Part shown: one piece after another, positions 17,859 to 27,030 of the stretch
How the letters are laid out: every line of letters starts with the position of its first letter
Numbering within the stretch: position 1 is the stretch's first letter
Assembly: GCF_002953135.1 (NCBI RefSeq)
Contig: NZ_CP026372.1
Span: forward strand, 3,583,501 to 3,647,500
Direction: 5' to 3'
From: Sphingobium sp. SCG-1
Lineage (GTDB): Bacteria; Pseudomonadota; Alphaproteobacteria; Sphingomonadales; Sphingomonadaceae
Length of the DNA stretch: 64,000 nucleotides
Notes under the pieces: generated by a model
Database searches by the model: none
What the model saw: only the letters and a program-made list of their open reading frames with translations
What the model was told of the DNA's origin: nothing
Made by a program: the position numbers and the translations under genes

Positions 17859-18769
17859 CTGTCTTCTTCCTTCGACATCAGGTTAAAGCCACGCACCACC
17901 CTGATCTCACGATCGTCGGCCTCGACCAATGCGACGGGTATGTCACCCAATATCGCCAGATGGAGTCCGGGGGTTGCGGCTGTCCCGATCAGCGTTCGGC
18001 CTTGTTGAAGGGCAGCAGCCTGATCGGCGGTAACAGCGAAAGCCGGGATGTCGTCCAGCCCTGCTGTCAACGGCAGCATATGCTGCGCGATGGAGCGCTC
18101 CCTAGCAGCATCGGTCAGATTGTCCAGCGAAATCGCGGTGGCGAGGGTGAACGGGCCGGCTTTGGTCCGGCGGAGCATCGTGACATGACCGACCGTGCCG
18201 AGCGCCAACGCGATGTCGCGGGCGAGGGAGCGGATGTAGGTGCCCTTCGAAACGTGGGCGGTGAGAGTGATCGAATCCAGCGGCCCCTCCCCCGTTGGGA
18301 GGGTAACGAGTGAATGGATGGTCACGCTCCGCGTCTTCATCTCCACCGCCTCGCCCGCACGCGCCAAATCGTACGCCCGCTTGCCATCGATCAGGATCGC
18401 GGAATACGCAGGCGGGATTTGTTCGATGGGGCCGGTGAATTGCGGGAGGACGGCCTCCACCTCGGCAAAAGTGGGGCGAACTTCGCTCTCCGCAACAACC
18501 ACGCCCTCCATATCAAGTGTATCGGTCTGTACGCCAAAGCCAATGGTGAACTCATATATCTTCGACGCGTCGAGCATCCGTCCAGCCAGCTTCGTGGCCT
18601 CGCCCAGCGCAATCGGCAACACGCCCTCTGCCAGCGGATCGAGCGTGCCACCATGGCCGACCTTGGTCTTGGGCTCGCCCGCCTGCCGCAGCGCGCGCTT
18701 CACCGCCGACACCGCTTGCGTCGAACCAAGACCCCGCGGCTTGTCGAGGATCAGCCAGCCGTGCAGCAT
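17855..18769 (-). CDS. truB: tRNA pseudouridine(55) synthase
   Basis: 304 aa. TruB converts U55 in the T-loop of tRNAs to pseudouridine. The start MLHGWLILDKPRG is followed by the motif VGHGGTLDPLAEGVLP, which contains the catalytic aspartate, and by KGTYIRSLARDIA. An in-frame extension to 19195 exists but has no TruB homology and lies over the GNAT gene. The ATG at 18769 overlaps the GNAT stop by ATGA, which fixes the start. It is part of the translation cluster. Confidence 0.96.
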   Translation of the reverse strand: MLHGWLILDKPRGLGSTQAVSAVKRALRQAGEPKTKVGHGGTLDPLAEGVLPIALGEATKLAGRMLDASKIYEFTIGFGVQTDTLDMEGVVVAESEVRPTFAEVEAVLPQFTGPIEQIPPAYSAILIDGKRAYDLARAGEAVEMKTRSVTIHSLVTLPTGEGPLDSITLTAHVSKGTYIRSLARDIALALGTVGHVTMLRRTKAGPFTLATAISLDNLTDAARERSIAQHMLPLTAGLDDIPAFAVTADQAAALQQGRTLIGTAATPGLHLAILGDIPVALVEADDREIRVVRGFNLMSKEEDR

Positions 18770-19311
18770 CAGCCCTGCCATTCCTCGCGCAGGATCGACA
18801 GCACGACCGTATCGCGGAAATGCCCGGTCCACGTCCGACGCTGCCGCCGCATGAGACCCTCGCGAACTGCGCCGAGTTTCTCGACCGCGCGGAGCGAGCG
18901 GGTGTTGCGGGCGTCGATGCGGAACTCGATGCGCTGCACGCCGCTCGCGAATGCCCGCCCAAGCAGCAGCGGCTTGATCCGGCCATTGAGACCCGTGCCC
19001 CGTGCGGCGGGCGTCATATAGGTGCCGCCGATTTCCGCGACGCCGCTGGCTGCGTCGATGTTGAGGTAACCCGATATCCCCGCCAGCGCACCGTCCACCC
19101 GGATGGCAAATGGTTGCCGCGCGGGGTTGTTCAGGATCGCGCTGAATTCGCGATCGAAATCTTCGCCCGACAAGTGGATTGGATAGATTTCCCACACCGC
19201 GTCATCGTCCGGACAGATGGCGCGCAAATCTTCACGGTCGCTTTCAACAAGCTGCGTCAAGGCGATGTCGCCCGCCACGATCGGCGCAAGCAAGGCGTCC
19301 ATGTCGATCAT
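18769..19311 (-). CDS. GNAT family N-acetyltransferase (RimJ/RimL-like)
   Basis: 180 aa. The fold of acetyl-CoA-dependent acyltransferases is visible: the acetyl-CoA loop around GGTYMTPAARGTGLNGRIKPLL (residues ~95-115) and the characteristic RIEFRIDARNTRSLRAVEKLGAVREG that RimJ-like enzymes use before the last strands. The substrate could be a ribosomal protein N-terminus, an antibiotic or a small amine; none can be picked. It is coupled by 4-nt overlap to truB and starts 4 nt after tdk ends, so it belongs to the same transcript, which favours a housekeeping role. Confidence 0.85.
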   Translation of the reverse strand: MIDMDALLAPIVAGDIALTQLVESDREDLRAICPDDDAVWEIYPIHLSGEDFDREFSAILNNPARQPFAIRVDGALAGISGYLNIDAASGVAEIGGTYMTPAARGTGLNGRIKPLLLGRAFASGVQRIEFRIDARNTRSLRAVEKLGAVREGLMRRQRRTWTGHFRDTVVLSILREEWQG

Positions 19312-19314
19312 CCG

Positions 19315-19896
19315 TCAGCCTTCCCGCAGCCGCGCCATGAAATGTCGGCGGCACAGCGCGATATAGCTGTCATTGCCGCCGATCTGCGTCTGCGCACCGT
19401 CGCGTACGGCCCTGCCCGCACTGTCTACCCTCAGGTTCATTGTCGCCTTGCGCCCGCATTCGCACACGGCCTTGATCTCGCTCAAGGAGTCCGCAATTCC
19501 GAGCAGCAGCGCGCTTCCCGCGAATAATGCCCCGCGAAAATCAGTGCGCAGGCCATAGCATAGCACCGGAATGTCGCTCTCGTCGCATATGCGCGCGAGT
19601 TGCAGAACTTGGGCAGGCGTCAGAAACTGCGCCTCGTCGACCAGCACACAGGCAATCGGTTCGTGCGCATGTTGCTTCAGGATCGCGGTGTGGAGGTCGG
19701 TCTCGCGCGCGAAGACATGCGCCTCCTCCTTCAGGCCGATGCGCGACGTGATGTGCCCGGCATCATAGCGGTCGTCTATCGCGGCGGTCCACAGCATCGT
19801 CGCCATGCCCCGCTCGCGGTAATTGAAGCTGGACTGAAGCAGCGTCGTCGATTTCCCCGCATTCATCGAGGAATAGTAGAAATAAAGCTTAGCCAT
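19315..19896 (-). CDS. tdk: Thymidine kinase
   Basis: 193 aa, class II thymidine kinase of the nucleotide salvage pathway (thymidine + ATP to dTMP). The P-loop is YSSMNAGKSTTLL (residues ~9-21), the Walker-B type motif is CVLVDEAQFLT, and the zinc-binding cysteines are in CECGRKATMN and near the C-terminal CRRHF. I chose the start at MAKLYFYYSS because the 17 residues before it in the longer frame match nothing in the family. It sits between the hydrolase and GNAT genes on the minus strand. Confidence 0.94.
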   Translation of the reverse strand: MAKLYFYYSSMNAGKSTTLLQSSFNYRERGMATMLWTAAIDDRYDAGHITSRIGLKEEAHVFARETDLHTAILKQHAHEPIACVLVDEAQFLTPAQVLQLARICDESDIPVLCYGLRTDFRGALFAGSALLLGIADSLSEIKAVCECGRKATMNLRVDSAGRAVRDGAQTQIGGNDSYIALCRRHFMARLREG

Positions 19897-19900
19897 GACG

Positions 19901-20791
19901 TCAGGGAATGGACGGCGAGATGCTGTCGAGCCAGCGGACGAGCACATCAGCCAGGGCGATGCGATGGTCGGAGAAGCTATGGTCAGTCGGCATCACCTGC
20001 ACTTGCGCGGCGGGCCAGACCGATTGCGCAGCCCCGCCGATCCTGCGCGCCGTCGCCCCTATCCCGCGCTCCGCACCGACTATGCTGAACGGGCGTTGGC
20101 CAAAGGCGATCACGCGCGCACTGAGGTCGAAGCGGGCGGCGTTGGCGGTCATCTCCTGCGACAGCGCATCGACACTCGTGCCCGCAAGTGGCGGCAGATC
20201 GCCCGTCGCCTCCGCCAGCCATGCGGCCTGCCCTTCCTTCGTGGCAAGCGATGCGGCCGTCTCTGAGATATCCCAGGGATCGATCAGAAAGAGGCCCGCA
20301 ATCGCTGGATCATCCGCCGCCGCATCGGCCGCCATGAAACCGCCCATGCTATGCCCGGCGACCGCGATCGCTTTTGGATCGATGCGGTATTTCGCCTGCG
20401 TGGCGGGATCGTGAAGGAAAGTAAGCGCCGTATGCGCATCCTGCGCAGCGTTGGTCAGCGAGAAGCGACCGGGGCTGCCCCAGCTACCGCGATAATGCAG
20501 CGTCAGCACATTCCACCCGTCCCGCCGCGCCGCCTGCGCGAGATCGAGATTCTGTTCGTTGCCCGGAAAGCCGTGCAGCAAGAGCAGCGTCGGATGCGGC
20601 CCGCGTCCCGATGCGGTGTACATCACTGCGTTCATCGCGCCGTCGCCGGCGGGCAGCACAAAGGCGCTCATATCGGCGGGAATGCTCTTGTCCACCACCG
20701 GATCGGAAATGACGGCGCGGTGCACCGTCTCCTTCGCCTGCGCAGCCGATAGGGTCAGCAGAACCGCCGCCAATGCCGTCATCTTACGCAT
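19901..20791 (-). CDS. Secreted alpha/beta hydrolase
   Basis: 296 aa. A signal peptide (MRKMTALAAVLLTLSAAQA) sends it to the periplasm. The oxyanion region LLLLHGFPGNEQN and the nucleophile elbow AVAGHSMGGFMA are clear, with the catalytic histidine probably in PTDHSFSDHRIAL near the end. The frame runs further upstream to 20881, but GGAG precedes the ATG at 20791 and only that start gives a signal peptide. It is a dipeptidyl-peptidase- or esterase-like serine hydrolase with unknown substrate. It lies 73 nt after rbfA and 4 nt before tdk, an unusual guest in a translation cluster. Confidence 0.86.
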   Translation of the reverse strand: MRKMTALAAVLLTLSAAQAKETVHRAVISDPVVDKSIPADMSAFVLPAGDGAMNAVMYTASGRGPHPTLLLLHGFPGNEQNLDLAQAARRDGWNVLTLHYRGSWGSPGRFSLTNAAQDAHTALTFLHDPATQAKYRIDPKAIAVAGHSMGGFMAADAAADDPAIAGLFLIDPWDISETAASLATKEGQAAWLAEATGDLPPLAGTSVDALSQEMTANAARFDLSARVIAFGQRPFSIVGAERGIGATARRIGGAAQSVWPAAQVQVMPTDHSFSDHRIALADVLVRWLDSISPSIP

Positions 20792-20864
20792 GGAATCTCC
20801 GCCCGCTGACCGTTGCCGCATCTTTGAACCGGGCATCGAAGAAGCGCAACAGAGCGCAGCAGTC

Positions 20865-21263
20865 TTATTCCGCCTCGTCATCCGTCAAATCCTGCGCGAC
20901 CTTCGGATCGCGCAGCAGCTTGTCGATATGGCTGCCCTCATCGAAGCTCTCATCGGCCAGGAATTTGATCTTCGCGGCATATTTAAGCTTCGTCCGGCTC
21001 GCCACTTCGCGCTGAAGATAAGCGGTATTCGTGCGCAGGGCTTTGAGCACCGCCTCCTCATCCTTGCCCAGCAGCGGCTTGATGAAGGCGGTAGCGTGAC
21101 GCAGGTCGGGGGACATGCGCACTTCCGTGACGCTGACGACATGCTTCGCCAGCACATCGTCATGCACATCCCCCCGCGCAAGGATTTCCGAGAGGATATG
21201 GCGCACTTGCTCGCCCACGCGAAGCACGCGGACGGAGGGGCCTTCAGTTGGGGTCACAGCCAT
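20865..21263 (-). CDS. rbfA: 30S ribosome-binding factor RbfA
   Basis: 132 aa. RbfA binds the 16S 5' helix during late 30S maturation and cold adaptation. The KH-like fold signatures VRVLRVGEQVRHILSEIL and VTEVRMSPDLRHATAFI are intact, and the C-terminal tail is acidic (DLTDDEAE). An ATG 12 nt further upstream (21275) is possible, but AGGTGG is spaced better for the ATG at 21263. It follows infB, the usual infB-rbfA-truB order, interrupted here by three other genes. Confidence 0.94.
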   Translation of the reverse strand: MAVTPTEGPSVRVLRVGEQVRHILSEILARGDVHDDVLAKHVVSVTEVRMSPDLRHATAFIKPLLGKDEEAVLKALRTNTAYLQREVASRTKLKYAAKIKFLADESFDEGSHIDKLLRDPKVAQDLTDDEAE

Positions 21264-21274
21264 ATACATGTCCA

Positions 21275-21302
21275 CCTCATCCCGACATCAGCCGGGATGA
21301 GG
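21275..21302. repeat. REP-like palindrome between infB and rbfA
   Basis: A perfect 10-bp inverted repeat, CCTCATCCCG and CGGGATGAGG, with an 8-nt spacer fills the gap between infB and rbfA. Short palindromes built on CATCCCGGC-type cores recur between genes in sphingomonads. It may be a dispersed repeat or an mRNA-stabilising hairpin; no T-run follows. Confidence 0.5.
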
Positions 21303-21315
21303 CATTTCCTTGCCG

Positions 21316-23901
21316 TCATAATGTGCGTGCGCGTTCCTCGACCTCGAAGGTTTCGAGGTAATCGCCTGCCTTGAGGTCAGTGAAGTTCTGCGTGAATGTC
21401 ACGCCGCACTCCAGACCGGCGCGCACTTCGGACACATCGTCCTTGAAGCGACGGAGCGACGCGATTTCGCCCTGATAGGTGATGACGTCGTCGCGCGTGA
21501 TGCGTGCCTTGAGCGACTTGCGAATGACGCCATCGACCACCAGCAGACCGGCGGCCTTGCCGTGCTTGCCTGCGGAGAAGACATCGCGAATTTCCGCACG
21601 ACCGACGATCGTTTCGATACGCTCCGGCGCCAACTGCCCCGCCATTTCGTTCTTCACTTCCTCGATGAGGTCGTAAATCACGTCATAATAGCGCAGCGAC
21701 ACCTTGTCCCGCTCGGCCAGAACGCGCGCCTTGGCGTTGGGACGCACGTTGAAGCCGATCAGCGGTGCACGCGAAGCGGCGGCCAGCGTAACGTCGCTTT
21801 CCGTGATCGCACCCACGCCGCTTTGCAGCACGCGGACCTTGATCTCGTCCGTCGAAGCACGATTCAGCGAATTGACGATCGCTTCGACCGAACCCTGCAC
21901 GTCGCCCTTTACCACCACCGGATATTCGATGACGGTCGTGTTCAATGCAGAGAACATATGTTCGAAGCTGGTCGGCGCCGAGGTCGTCCGCTTGCGCGTC
22001 TTCTGTTCGGCACGATACGCCGCGACTTCGCGGGCACGCGCTTCATTTTCGACGACGGAAAGCTGATCGCCTGCCATCGGGACACCCGAAAGCCCGAGAA
22101 TTTCGACCGGACTGGACGGCCCCGCAACCTTCACGTTCTGGCCCTTGTCATTGACAAGCGCACGAACCTTGCCGCTTTCCGCACCGACGACGAACGTGTC
22201 GCCGACCTTGAGCGTACCCTTGCGCACGAGCACCGTCGCAACCGGACCACGGCCCTTGTCCAGCTTCGCCTCGATCACATTGCCTTCGGCAGCACGATCG
22301 GGGTTGGCGGTCAGTTCGAGCAATTCGGCCTGCAACAGGATCTTCTCGATGAGTTCGTCGAGACCCGTCTTCTTGGTCGCGGAGACGAGAACGTCCTGAA
22401 CGTCGCCGCCCATATCCTCGACCACCACGTCCTCGCTCAGCAGGCGCTCGCGCACCTTCTGCGGATTGGCTTCAGGCTTGTCGACCTTGTTGATCGCAAC
22501 GATCATCGGCACGCCAGCCGCCTTGGTGTGGTTGATGGCTTCGACCGTCTGCGGCATCAGGCCATCGTCCGCCGCCACCACCAGGATGACGATGTCGGTG
22601 ACGTTCGCCCCACGGGCACGCATTTCGCTGAACGCTTCGTGACCCGGCGTGTCGAGGAAGGTGATGAGATCGCCGCCCTTGGTCTTCACCTGATAGGCGC
22701 CGATATGCTGGGTGATACCGCCGCTTTCGCCGGCGACCACATCGGTGCCGCGCAGGGCGTCGAGCAGCGACGTCTTGCCGTGATCGACGTGGCCCATGAT
22801 AGTCACGACCGGTGGACGCGTTTGCAGTGTTTCGGGTGCATCGGTATCGCCCTCGATACCGATTTCGACGTCGGATTCGGAAACGCGCTGGATGCGGTGG
22901 CCGAATTCTTCCACCAGCAGTTCGGCGGTATCCTGGTCGATCACTTCATTGATCGTGACAGGCGTACCCATCTTGAACAGCGCCTTCACCAGATCCGCGC
23001 CCTTTTCGGCCATACGGTTGGCGAGTTCCTGAATCGTGATGCTCTCTGGCACGACAACGTCGCGGCTCTGCTTCTCACGCGGCTGCTGGCGGCCACCGCC
23101 ATGGGCGCGACGTTCCTTTTCACGGGCACGCTTCAGCGCAGCAAGGCTGCGGGCGCGGGCGCTATCGTCTTCCGCCAGAGCCTTGGTGACCGTCAATTTA
23201 CCGGATTGGCGGCGATCATCGACGCCGCGCTTCGTCTTGTCGACCTTGGCTGGCTCGGGACGCTTGATCGGAGACACGGGCGTAAAGCGACGCGGCGGCG
23301 GAACAGTCGTCGCAGTAGCGGCAGGCGCTTCCGGTTCGGCAGCAGCCGGGGCTGGCGCTTGAGCCGTTTCGGTCGGAGCAGCCACTGCTTCCGGCGCAAC
23401 GGGAGCAGCCGCAGCAGGCGCTTCCGGAGCAGCGGCGGCAGGCGCCGGTTCACTCGGAGCGGGCGCAGCAGCGGGCTGTTCGGCGCGGCGCTTCTCTTCC
23501 TCGATGGCGGCGAGGCGCGCGGCTTCGGCGCGACGGCGCGCGTCTTCCTGCGCCTGCATACGCGCTTCCTCGGCTTCACGCAGCAGCTTGGCCTGCAATT
23601 CCTGACGCGACATCAGGCTGTTGGCTGGGTTCTGACGCGGCGGCGGTGGCGGGGCTGCGGGCGCTGGGGCCGGGCGCGGCGCCTGCGCGACCGGAGCGGG
23701 CGCAGCCACGACTTCGGGTTCGGGCGTCGGCGCAGCGGCCTCGCCCGGTTTGCCAATGAGGCGGCGGCGCTTCACTTCGACCACGACCGTATTCTTGCGG
23801 CCATGGCTGAAGCTCTGCTGCACCTGGCCGGACTCGACCGTCCGCTTGATACCAAGCGGCTTACGGCCCAAAGTCGGCTTGTCTTCCTTGCTGTCACTCA
23901 T
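21316..23901 (-). CDS. infB: Translation initiation factor IF-2
   Basis: 861 aa. IF-2 is the GTPase that places initiator fMet-tRNA on the 30S subunit. An N-terminal IF2-associated segment (KRTVESGQVQQSFSHGRKNTVVVEVKRR) is followed by a long Ala/Pro/Glu-rich region (residues ~55-220) and an IF2 N domain around ITIQELANRMAEKG. The G domain has GHVDHGKTSLLDAL, DTPGHEAF and NKVDKPEANP, then domains II-IV with the C-terminal fMet-binding region. The Ala/Pro region is long but typical of alphaproteobacteria. It follows the ylxR-like gene in the nusA-infB operon. Confidence 0.97.
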   Translation of the reverse strand: MSDSKEDKPTLGRKPLGIKRTVESGQVQQSFSHGRKNTVVVEVKRRRLIGKPGEAAAPTPEPEVVAAPAPVAQAPRPAPAPAAPPPPPRQNPANSLMSRQELQAKLLREAEEARMQAQEDARRRAEAARLAAIEEEKRRAEQPAAAPAPSEPAPAAAAPEAPAAAAPVAPEAVAAPTETAQAPAPAAAEPEAPAATATTVPPPRRFTPVSPIKRPEPAKVDKTKRGVDDRRQSGKLTVTKALAEDDSARARSLAALKRAREKERRAHGGGRQQPREKQSRDVVVPESITIQELANRMAEKGADLVKALFKMGTPVTINEVIDQDTAELLVEEFGHRIQRVSESDVEIGIEGDTDAPETLQTRPPVVTIMGHVDHGKTSLLDALRGTDVVAGESGGITQHIGAYQVKTKGGDLITFLDTPGHEAFSEMRARGANVTDIVILVVAADDGLMPQTVEAINHTKAAGVPMIVAINKVDKPEANPQKVRERLLSEDVVVEDMGGDVQDVLVSATKKTGLDELIEKILLQAELLELTANPDRAAEGNVIEAKLDKGRGPVATVLVRKGTLKVGDTFVVGAESGKVRALVNDKGQNVKVAGPSSPVEILGLSGVPMAGDQLSVVENEARAREVAAYRAEQKTRKRTTSAPTSFEHMFSALNTTVIEYPVVVKGDVQGSVEAIVNSLNRASTDEIKVRVLQSGVGAITESDVTLAAASRAPLIGFNVRPNAKARVLAERDKVSLRYYDVIYDLIEEVKNEMAGQLAPERIETIVGRAEIRDVFSAGKHGKAAGLLVVDGVIRKSLKARITRDDVITYQGEIASLRRFKDDVSEVRAGLECGVTFTQNFTDLKAGDYLETFEVEERARTL

Positions 23902-23910
23902 TGACTAAAC

Positions 23911-24651
23911 TTAACCCTTCACTTGCGTCATCTGGGCGCGCGAACCATCCGGTTCGCAGGCCAATTCCTGATTCTGATCGGCCGGAACGCCCAACGCGGC
24001 GGCGACTCCGTCCTCCTGGGGCGGGGCAGCGCGCGAAGGCGCCGCATTAGCGCATCCGAGATAGATTTGCCAGCGGCCAAGGGCGCTTTGCAGACGCGCG
24101 GCGGCCTTCTGGTTCGTTACGGCGATATGGACGACGTTCTCACGCCCCATGGCCTTAGATAATGCGTCGCGGCCCACAGGCAAGACAATGCCTGCCATAT
24201 CAGTGCCTTCCGCCTCTTGGCCCACCCGCAAAGCCTGATCCAGCTTGCGGCTGCCATCGGGTCGCGCATCGGCGGCATGATAGAGTTGCACGACATTGCC
24301 GCGCCGCGCCGCATCCTCGATCTTCGCAGAGCCAGTAAGCAGCATGGACGCCTTTGCCTCCAGCCCCAGCCGGTCGAGCAATGCGTCGCGCAAAGCCGCG
24401 TCGATGCGCTCTGCCAAGTCGTCCGGAATCACGATGTCGCTGGTCTTGAAGGCGCGGATCAGCGCACCTTTCAGCTTGCTGGTGGCAAGCGCCTTTTCCA
24501 GCACGGGACGTGCCACGCCGATCCAGGCCCCACGGCCCGGAGCCTTGGCGCGCGGATCGACCGCGACCTGCCCGTCCGGCCCGAGCGCGAGACGCACGAG
24601 ACCTTCCGGATCAGCCCGGTCACCCGACAGGATGCACCGTCGTTCGGTCAT
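23911..24651 (-). CDS. YlxR-like (DUF448) RNA-binding protein with C-terminal L7Ae-like domain
   Basis: 246 aa. The N-terminal half matches DUF448/YlxR: RRCILSGDRADPEGLVRLAL, then DPRAKAPGRGAWIG. The C-terminal half (residues ~95-200) looks like an L7Ae/YlxQ-type RNA-binding fold with ALRVGQEAEGTDMAGIVLPVGRDA-like elements. Separate YlxR and YlxQ proteins sit between nusA and infB in Firmicutes; here they seem fused in the same place. YlxR has been linked to RNA binding and regulation of RNase P in other bacteria; the role here is inferred. Confidence 0.85.
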   Translation of the reverse strand: MTERRCILSGDRADPEGLVRLALGPDGQVAVDPRAKAPGRGAWIGVARPVLEKALATSKLKGALIRAFKTSDIVIPDDLAERIDAALRDALLDRLGLEAKASMLLTGSAKIEDAARRGNVVQLYHAADARPDGSRKLDQALRVGQEAEGTDMAGIVLPVGRDALSKAMGRENVVHIAVTNQKAAARLQSALGRWQIYLGCANAAPSRAAPPQEDGVAAALGVPADQNQELACEPDGSRAQMTQVKG

Positions 24652-24702
24652 TGCGGCCTCCCCAAAAAGCGGGAAGGCCGGTCCGCCTCAAACCCTAGCG
24701 TG

Positions 24703-26310
24703 TCATTGGGGAGTTTCCGCAACAGCGTCCTCCCCAACATCCGTGGCTTCGTCTTCGAACCAGTGCGCGCGCGCGGCCATGATGGTTTCGTTGCCCTGCT
24801 CTTCGCTCAGGCCATATTCGGCGAGGATACCACCCTTGTCCTCGGTCGTTTCCTTGGCGCGGCGGCGCGTGTCCACGCGCTTCTTGGCGACCAGTTCGTC
24901 AGTGGCGAGATCGGCGAGATCGTCCAGCGTCTTGATGCCCGCCTTACCCAGCGTGACAAGCATCGCTTCCGTAAGGTGCGGCATGTCGGCCAGTGCATCC
25001 TCGACGCCCAGAGCGCGACGCTCTTCACGCGCAGCAGCTTCACGACGCTCAAGCGCTTCGGTGGCGCGGCTCTGCAGTTCTTCGGCCAGATCTTCGTCGA
25101 AGCCTTCGATGCCGGCGAGTTCTTCGATCGAGATATAGGCGACTTCTTCCAGTTCGCCGAAGCCTTCCGCGACCAGAAGCTGCGACAGCGTCTCGTCCAC
25201 GTCCAGTTCGTTCTGGAACAGTTCGGAGCGCGTCACGAATTCCTTCTGGCGCTTCTCGCTGGCGTCCGCTTCGGTCATGATGTCGATGGCCGACCCGGTA
25301 AGCTGCGACGCAAGCCGGACGTTCTGGCCGCGGCGACCGATGGCGAGCGACAACTGATCGTCGGGCACGACGACTTCGATGCGGCTTTCATCCTCGTCGA
25401 TGACGACGCGGCTGACGGTCGCAGGCTGCAATGCGTTGACCACGAAAGTCGCTGTATCTTCCGACCAGGGAATGATGTCGATCTTCTCGCCCTGCATTTC
25501 CTGCACGACGGCCTGCACGCGGCTGCCCTTCATGCCGACGCACGCGCCGACCGGATCGATGCTCGAATCGCGGCTGATGACGCCGATCTTGGCGCGGCTG
25601 CCCGGATCGCGTGCAGCGGCCTTGATCTCGATGATGCCGTCGTAGATTTCGGGCACTTCCTGCGCGAACAGCTTCTTCATGAAATCGGGATGTGCGCGGC
25701 TCAGGAAAATTTGTGGCCCACGGTTTTCGCGGCGGACGTTCAGGATGATCGAGCGGATGCGATCGCCGACGCGGACGACTTCACGCGGGATCTGCTGGTC
25801 GCGGCGGATGACGCCTTCTGCGCGGCCCAGGTTCACGACGACATGGCCGAACTCGACTGACTTCACGACGCCGGTGATGATTTCACCCACGCGATCCTTG
25901 AACTCTTCATGCTGGCGCTCACGCTCTGCGTCGCGGACCTTCTGGAAGATAACCTGCTTGGCGGACTGCGCGTCGATACGGCCAAGATCGATGGCGGGCA
26001 GCGGATCGACAATGAAGTCGCCTACGGCGGCACCGGGCTGCAACTTCTGCCCAGCCTTCAGATCGACTTGCTTGAAATAATCCTCGACGGTCTCGACCAC
26101 TTCGACGACGCGCCACAGACGAAGATCACCGGTATCCTGATCCAGCTTCGCGCGGATGTCGTTCTCGGCACCGTAACGCGCGCGGGCGGCGCGCTGGATC
26201 GCGTCCTCCATCGCTTCGATCACGATGGCCTTGTCGATCATCTTTTCCGATGCCACCGAATTGGCGATGGCGATCAACTCGGCCCTGTTGGCGGAAATGG
26301 CGTTTGCCAT
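24703..26310 (-). CDS. nusA: Transcription termination/antitermination protein NusA
   Basis: 535 aa. NusA modulates RNA polymerase pausing and joins the rRNA antitermination complex. An N-terminal RNAP-binding domain (ISANRAELIAIANSVASEK) is followed by S1 (VGEIITGVVKSVEFGHVVVNLG) and two KH domains (GVISRDSSIDPVGACVGMKGSRV; DDQLSLAIGRRGQNVRLA). The C-terminal acidic repeats have helix-hairpin-helix signs (LVTLGKAGIKTLDDLADLA). It starts 9 nt downstream of the rimP stop. Confidence 0.97.
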   Translation of the reverse strand: MANAISANRAELIAIANSVASEKMIDKAIVIEAMEDAIQRAARARYGAENDIRAKLDQDTGDLRLWRVVEVVETVEDYFKQVDLKAGQKLQPGAAVGDFIVDPLPAIDLGRIDAQSAKQVIFQKVRDAERERQHEEFKDRVGEIITGVVKSVEFGHVVVNLGRAEGVIRRDQQIPREVVRVGDRIRSIILNVRRENRGPQIFLSRAHPDFMKKLFAQEVPEIYDGIIEIKAAARDPGSRAKIGVISRDSSIDPVGACVGMKGSRVQAVVQEMQGEKIDIIPWSEDTATFVVNALQPATVSRVVIDEDESRIEVVVPDDQLSLAIGRRGQNVRLASQLTGSAIDIMTEADASEKRQKEFVTRSELFQNELDVDETLSQLLVAEGFGELEEVAYISIEELAGIEGFDEDLAEELQSRATEALERREAAAREERRALGVEDALADMPHLTEAMLVTLGKAGIKTLDDLADLATDELVAKKRVDTRRRAKETTEDKGGILAEYGLSEEQGNETIMAARAHWFEDEATDVGEDAVAETPQ

Positions 26311-26318
26311 GTGGGGAC

Positions 26319-26843
26319 TTATCCTTCCGTTTCGATTTCGTCCGCTCCGTCCGAAGACAGCGGCATTGTAGCAGATATGAGTGCGTCAGTCAGCACCAGC
26401 TTTGCGCTGGTGATATTGGAGAAAGGCACCTCGACCCTGCCGACCTTTGCATCGACCAGGTGAATGACATCGCCTTCATGACCTTTCAGGATACCCTTCA
26501 AGGTCTTACGGCCTTCCACGGCTTCTTCGACGGTTATGCGGGTCTCATGCCCCTTCCAGTCGTCGAAATCATGCAGGCGCGTCAGCGGACGGTCGATGCC
26601 GGGCGAGCTGACTTCTAGGCGATAGGCGTCCTCGATCGGATCGGTCTCGTCGAGCAGATCGGACAGGCGGCGAGAGATCGCGGCGCAATCCTCGATCACA
26701 AGCTGGCGCGTATCGCGGCGCTCGGCCATGATCTGGAGCGTGCGTTCATCGCCCGCGCCGAACAGCTTCACGCGCACGAGGTCGAAGCCCAGGGCCTTCA
26801 CCTCCGGCTCGATCAACTGTGTCAGTGCAGCAATGTCCGCCAT
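26319..26843 (-). CDS. rimP: Ribosome maturation factor RimP
   Basis: 174 aa. RimP is needed for 30S assembly. The N-terminal domain (LTQLIEPEVKALGFDLVRVKL) and YLEVSSPGIDRPL-like motif (here YRLEVSSPGIDRPLTRLHDF) are diagnostic, with an SH3-like C-terminal domain (LVDAKVGRVEVPFSNITSAKLVL). It is the first gene of the nusA-infB operon; the 5' region 26844-27030 separates it from a divergent gene and must hold the operon promoter. Confidence 0.95.
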   Translation of the reverse strand: MADIAALTQLIEPEVKALGFDLVRVKLFGAGDERTLQIMAERRDTRQLVIEDCAAISRRLSDLLDETDPIEDAYRLEVSSPGIDRPLTRLHDFDDWKGHETRITVEEAVEGRKTLKGILKGHEGDVIHLVDAKVGRVEVPFSNITSAKLVLTDALISATMPLSSDGADEIETEG

Positions 26844-27030
26844 TCAAACCCTTCAGAATATATACAGGCGCTTGTTGCCGCCGGCCCCGTGGGAGCCGAC
26901 CCTTGCATGTATGACGATGTAAGGAAGCAATCGCGATATAGGCAGGCATCGACCACAAGGCAACCTTATTTGCACAGGATCATTTGCGTAGTAGCTTCAT
27001 CACCAAGATCGTGCCTTGAGAGGATTTTGC
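26844..27030. promoter_or_regulatory. Divergent intergenic region rimP / PQQ-type dehydrogenase
   Basis: This 187-nt gap lies between two divergent start codons, so it must contain at least two promoters. I see no ORF and no confident -35/-10 pair. The call rests on gene orientation only. Confidence 0.5.

Noticed and set aside
21562..23904. 780-aa plus-strand frame opposite infB
   Set aside because: Antisense shadow of infB with no recognisable domains and Arg-rich composition typical of reverse frames.
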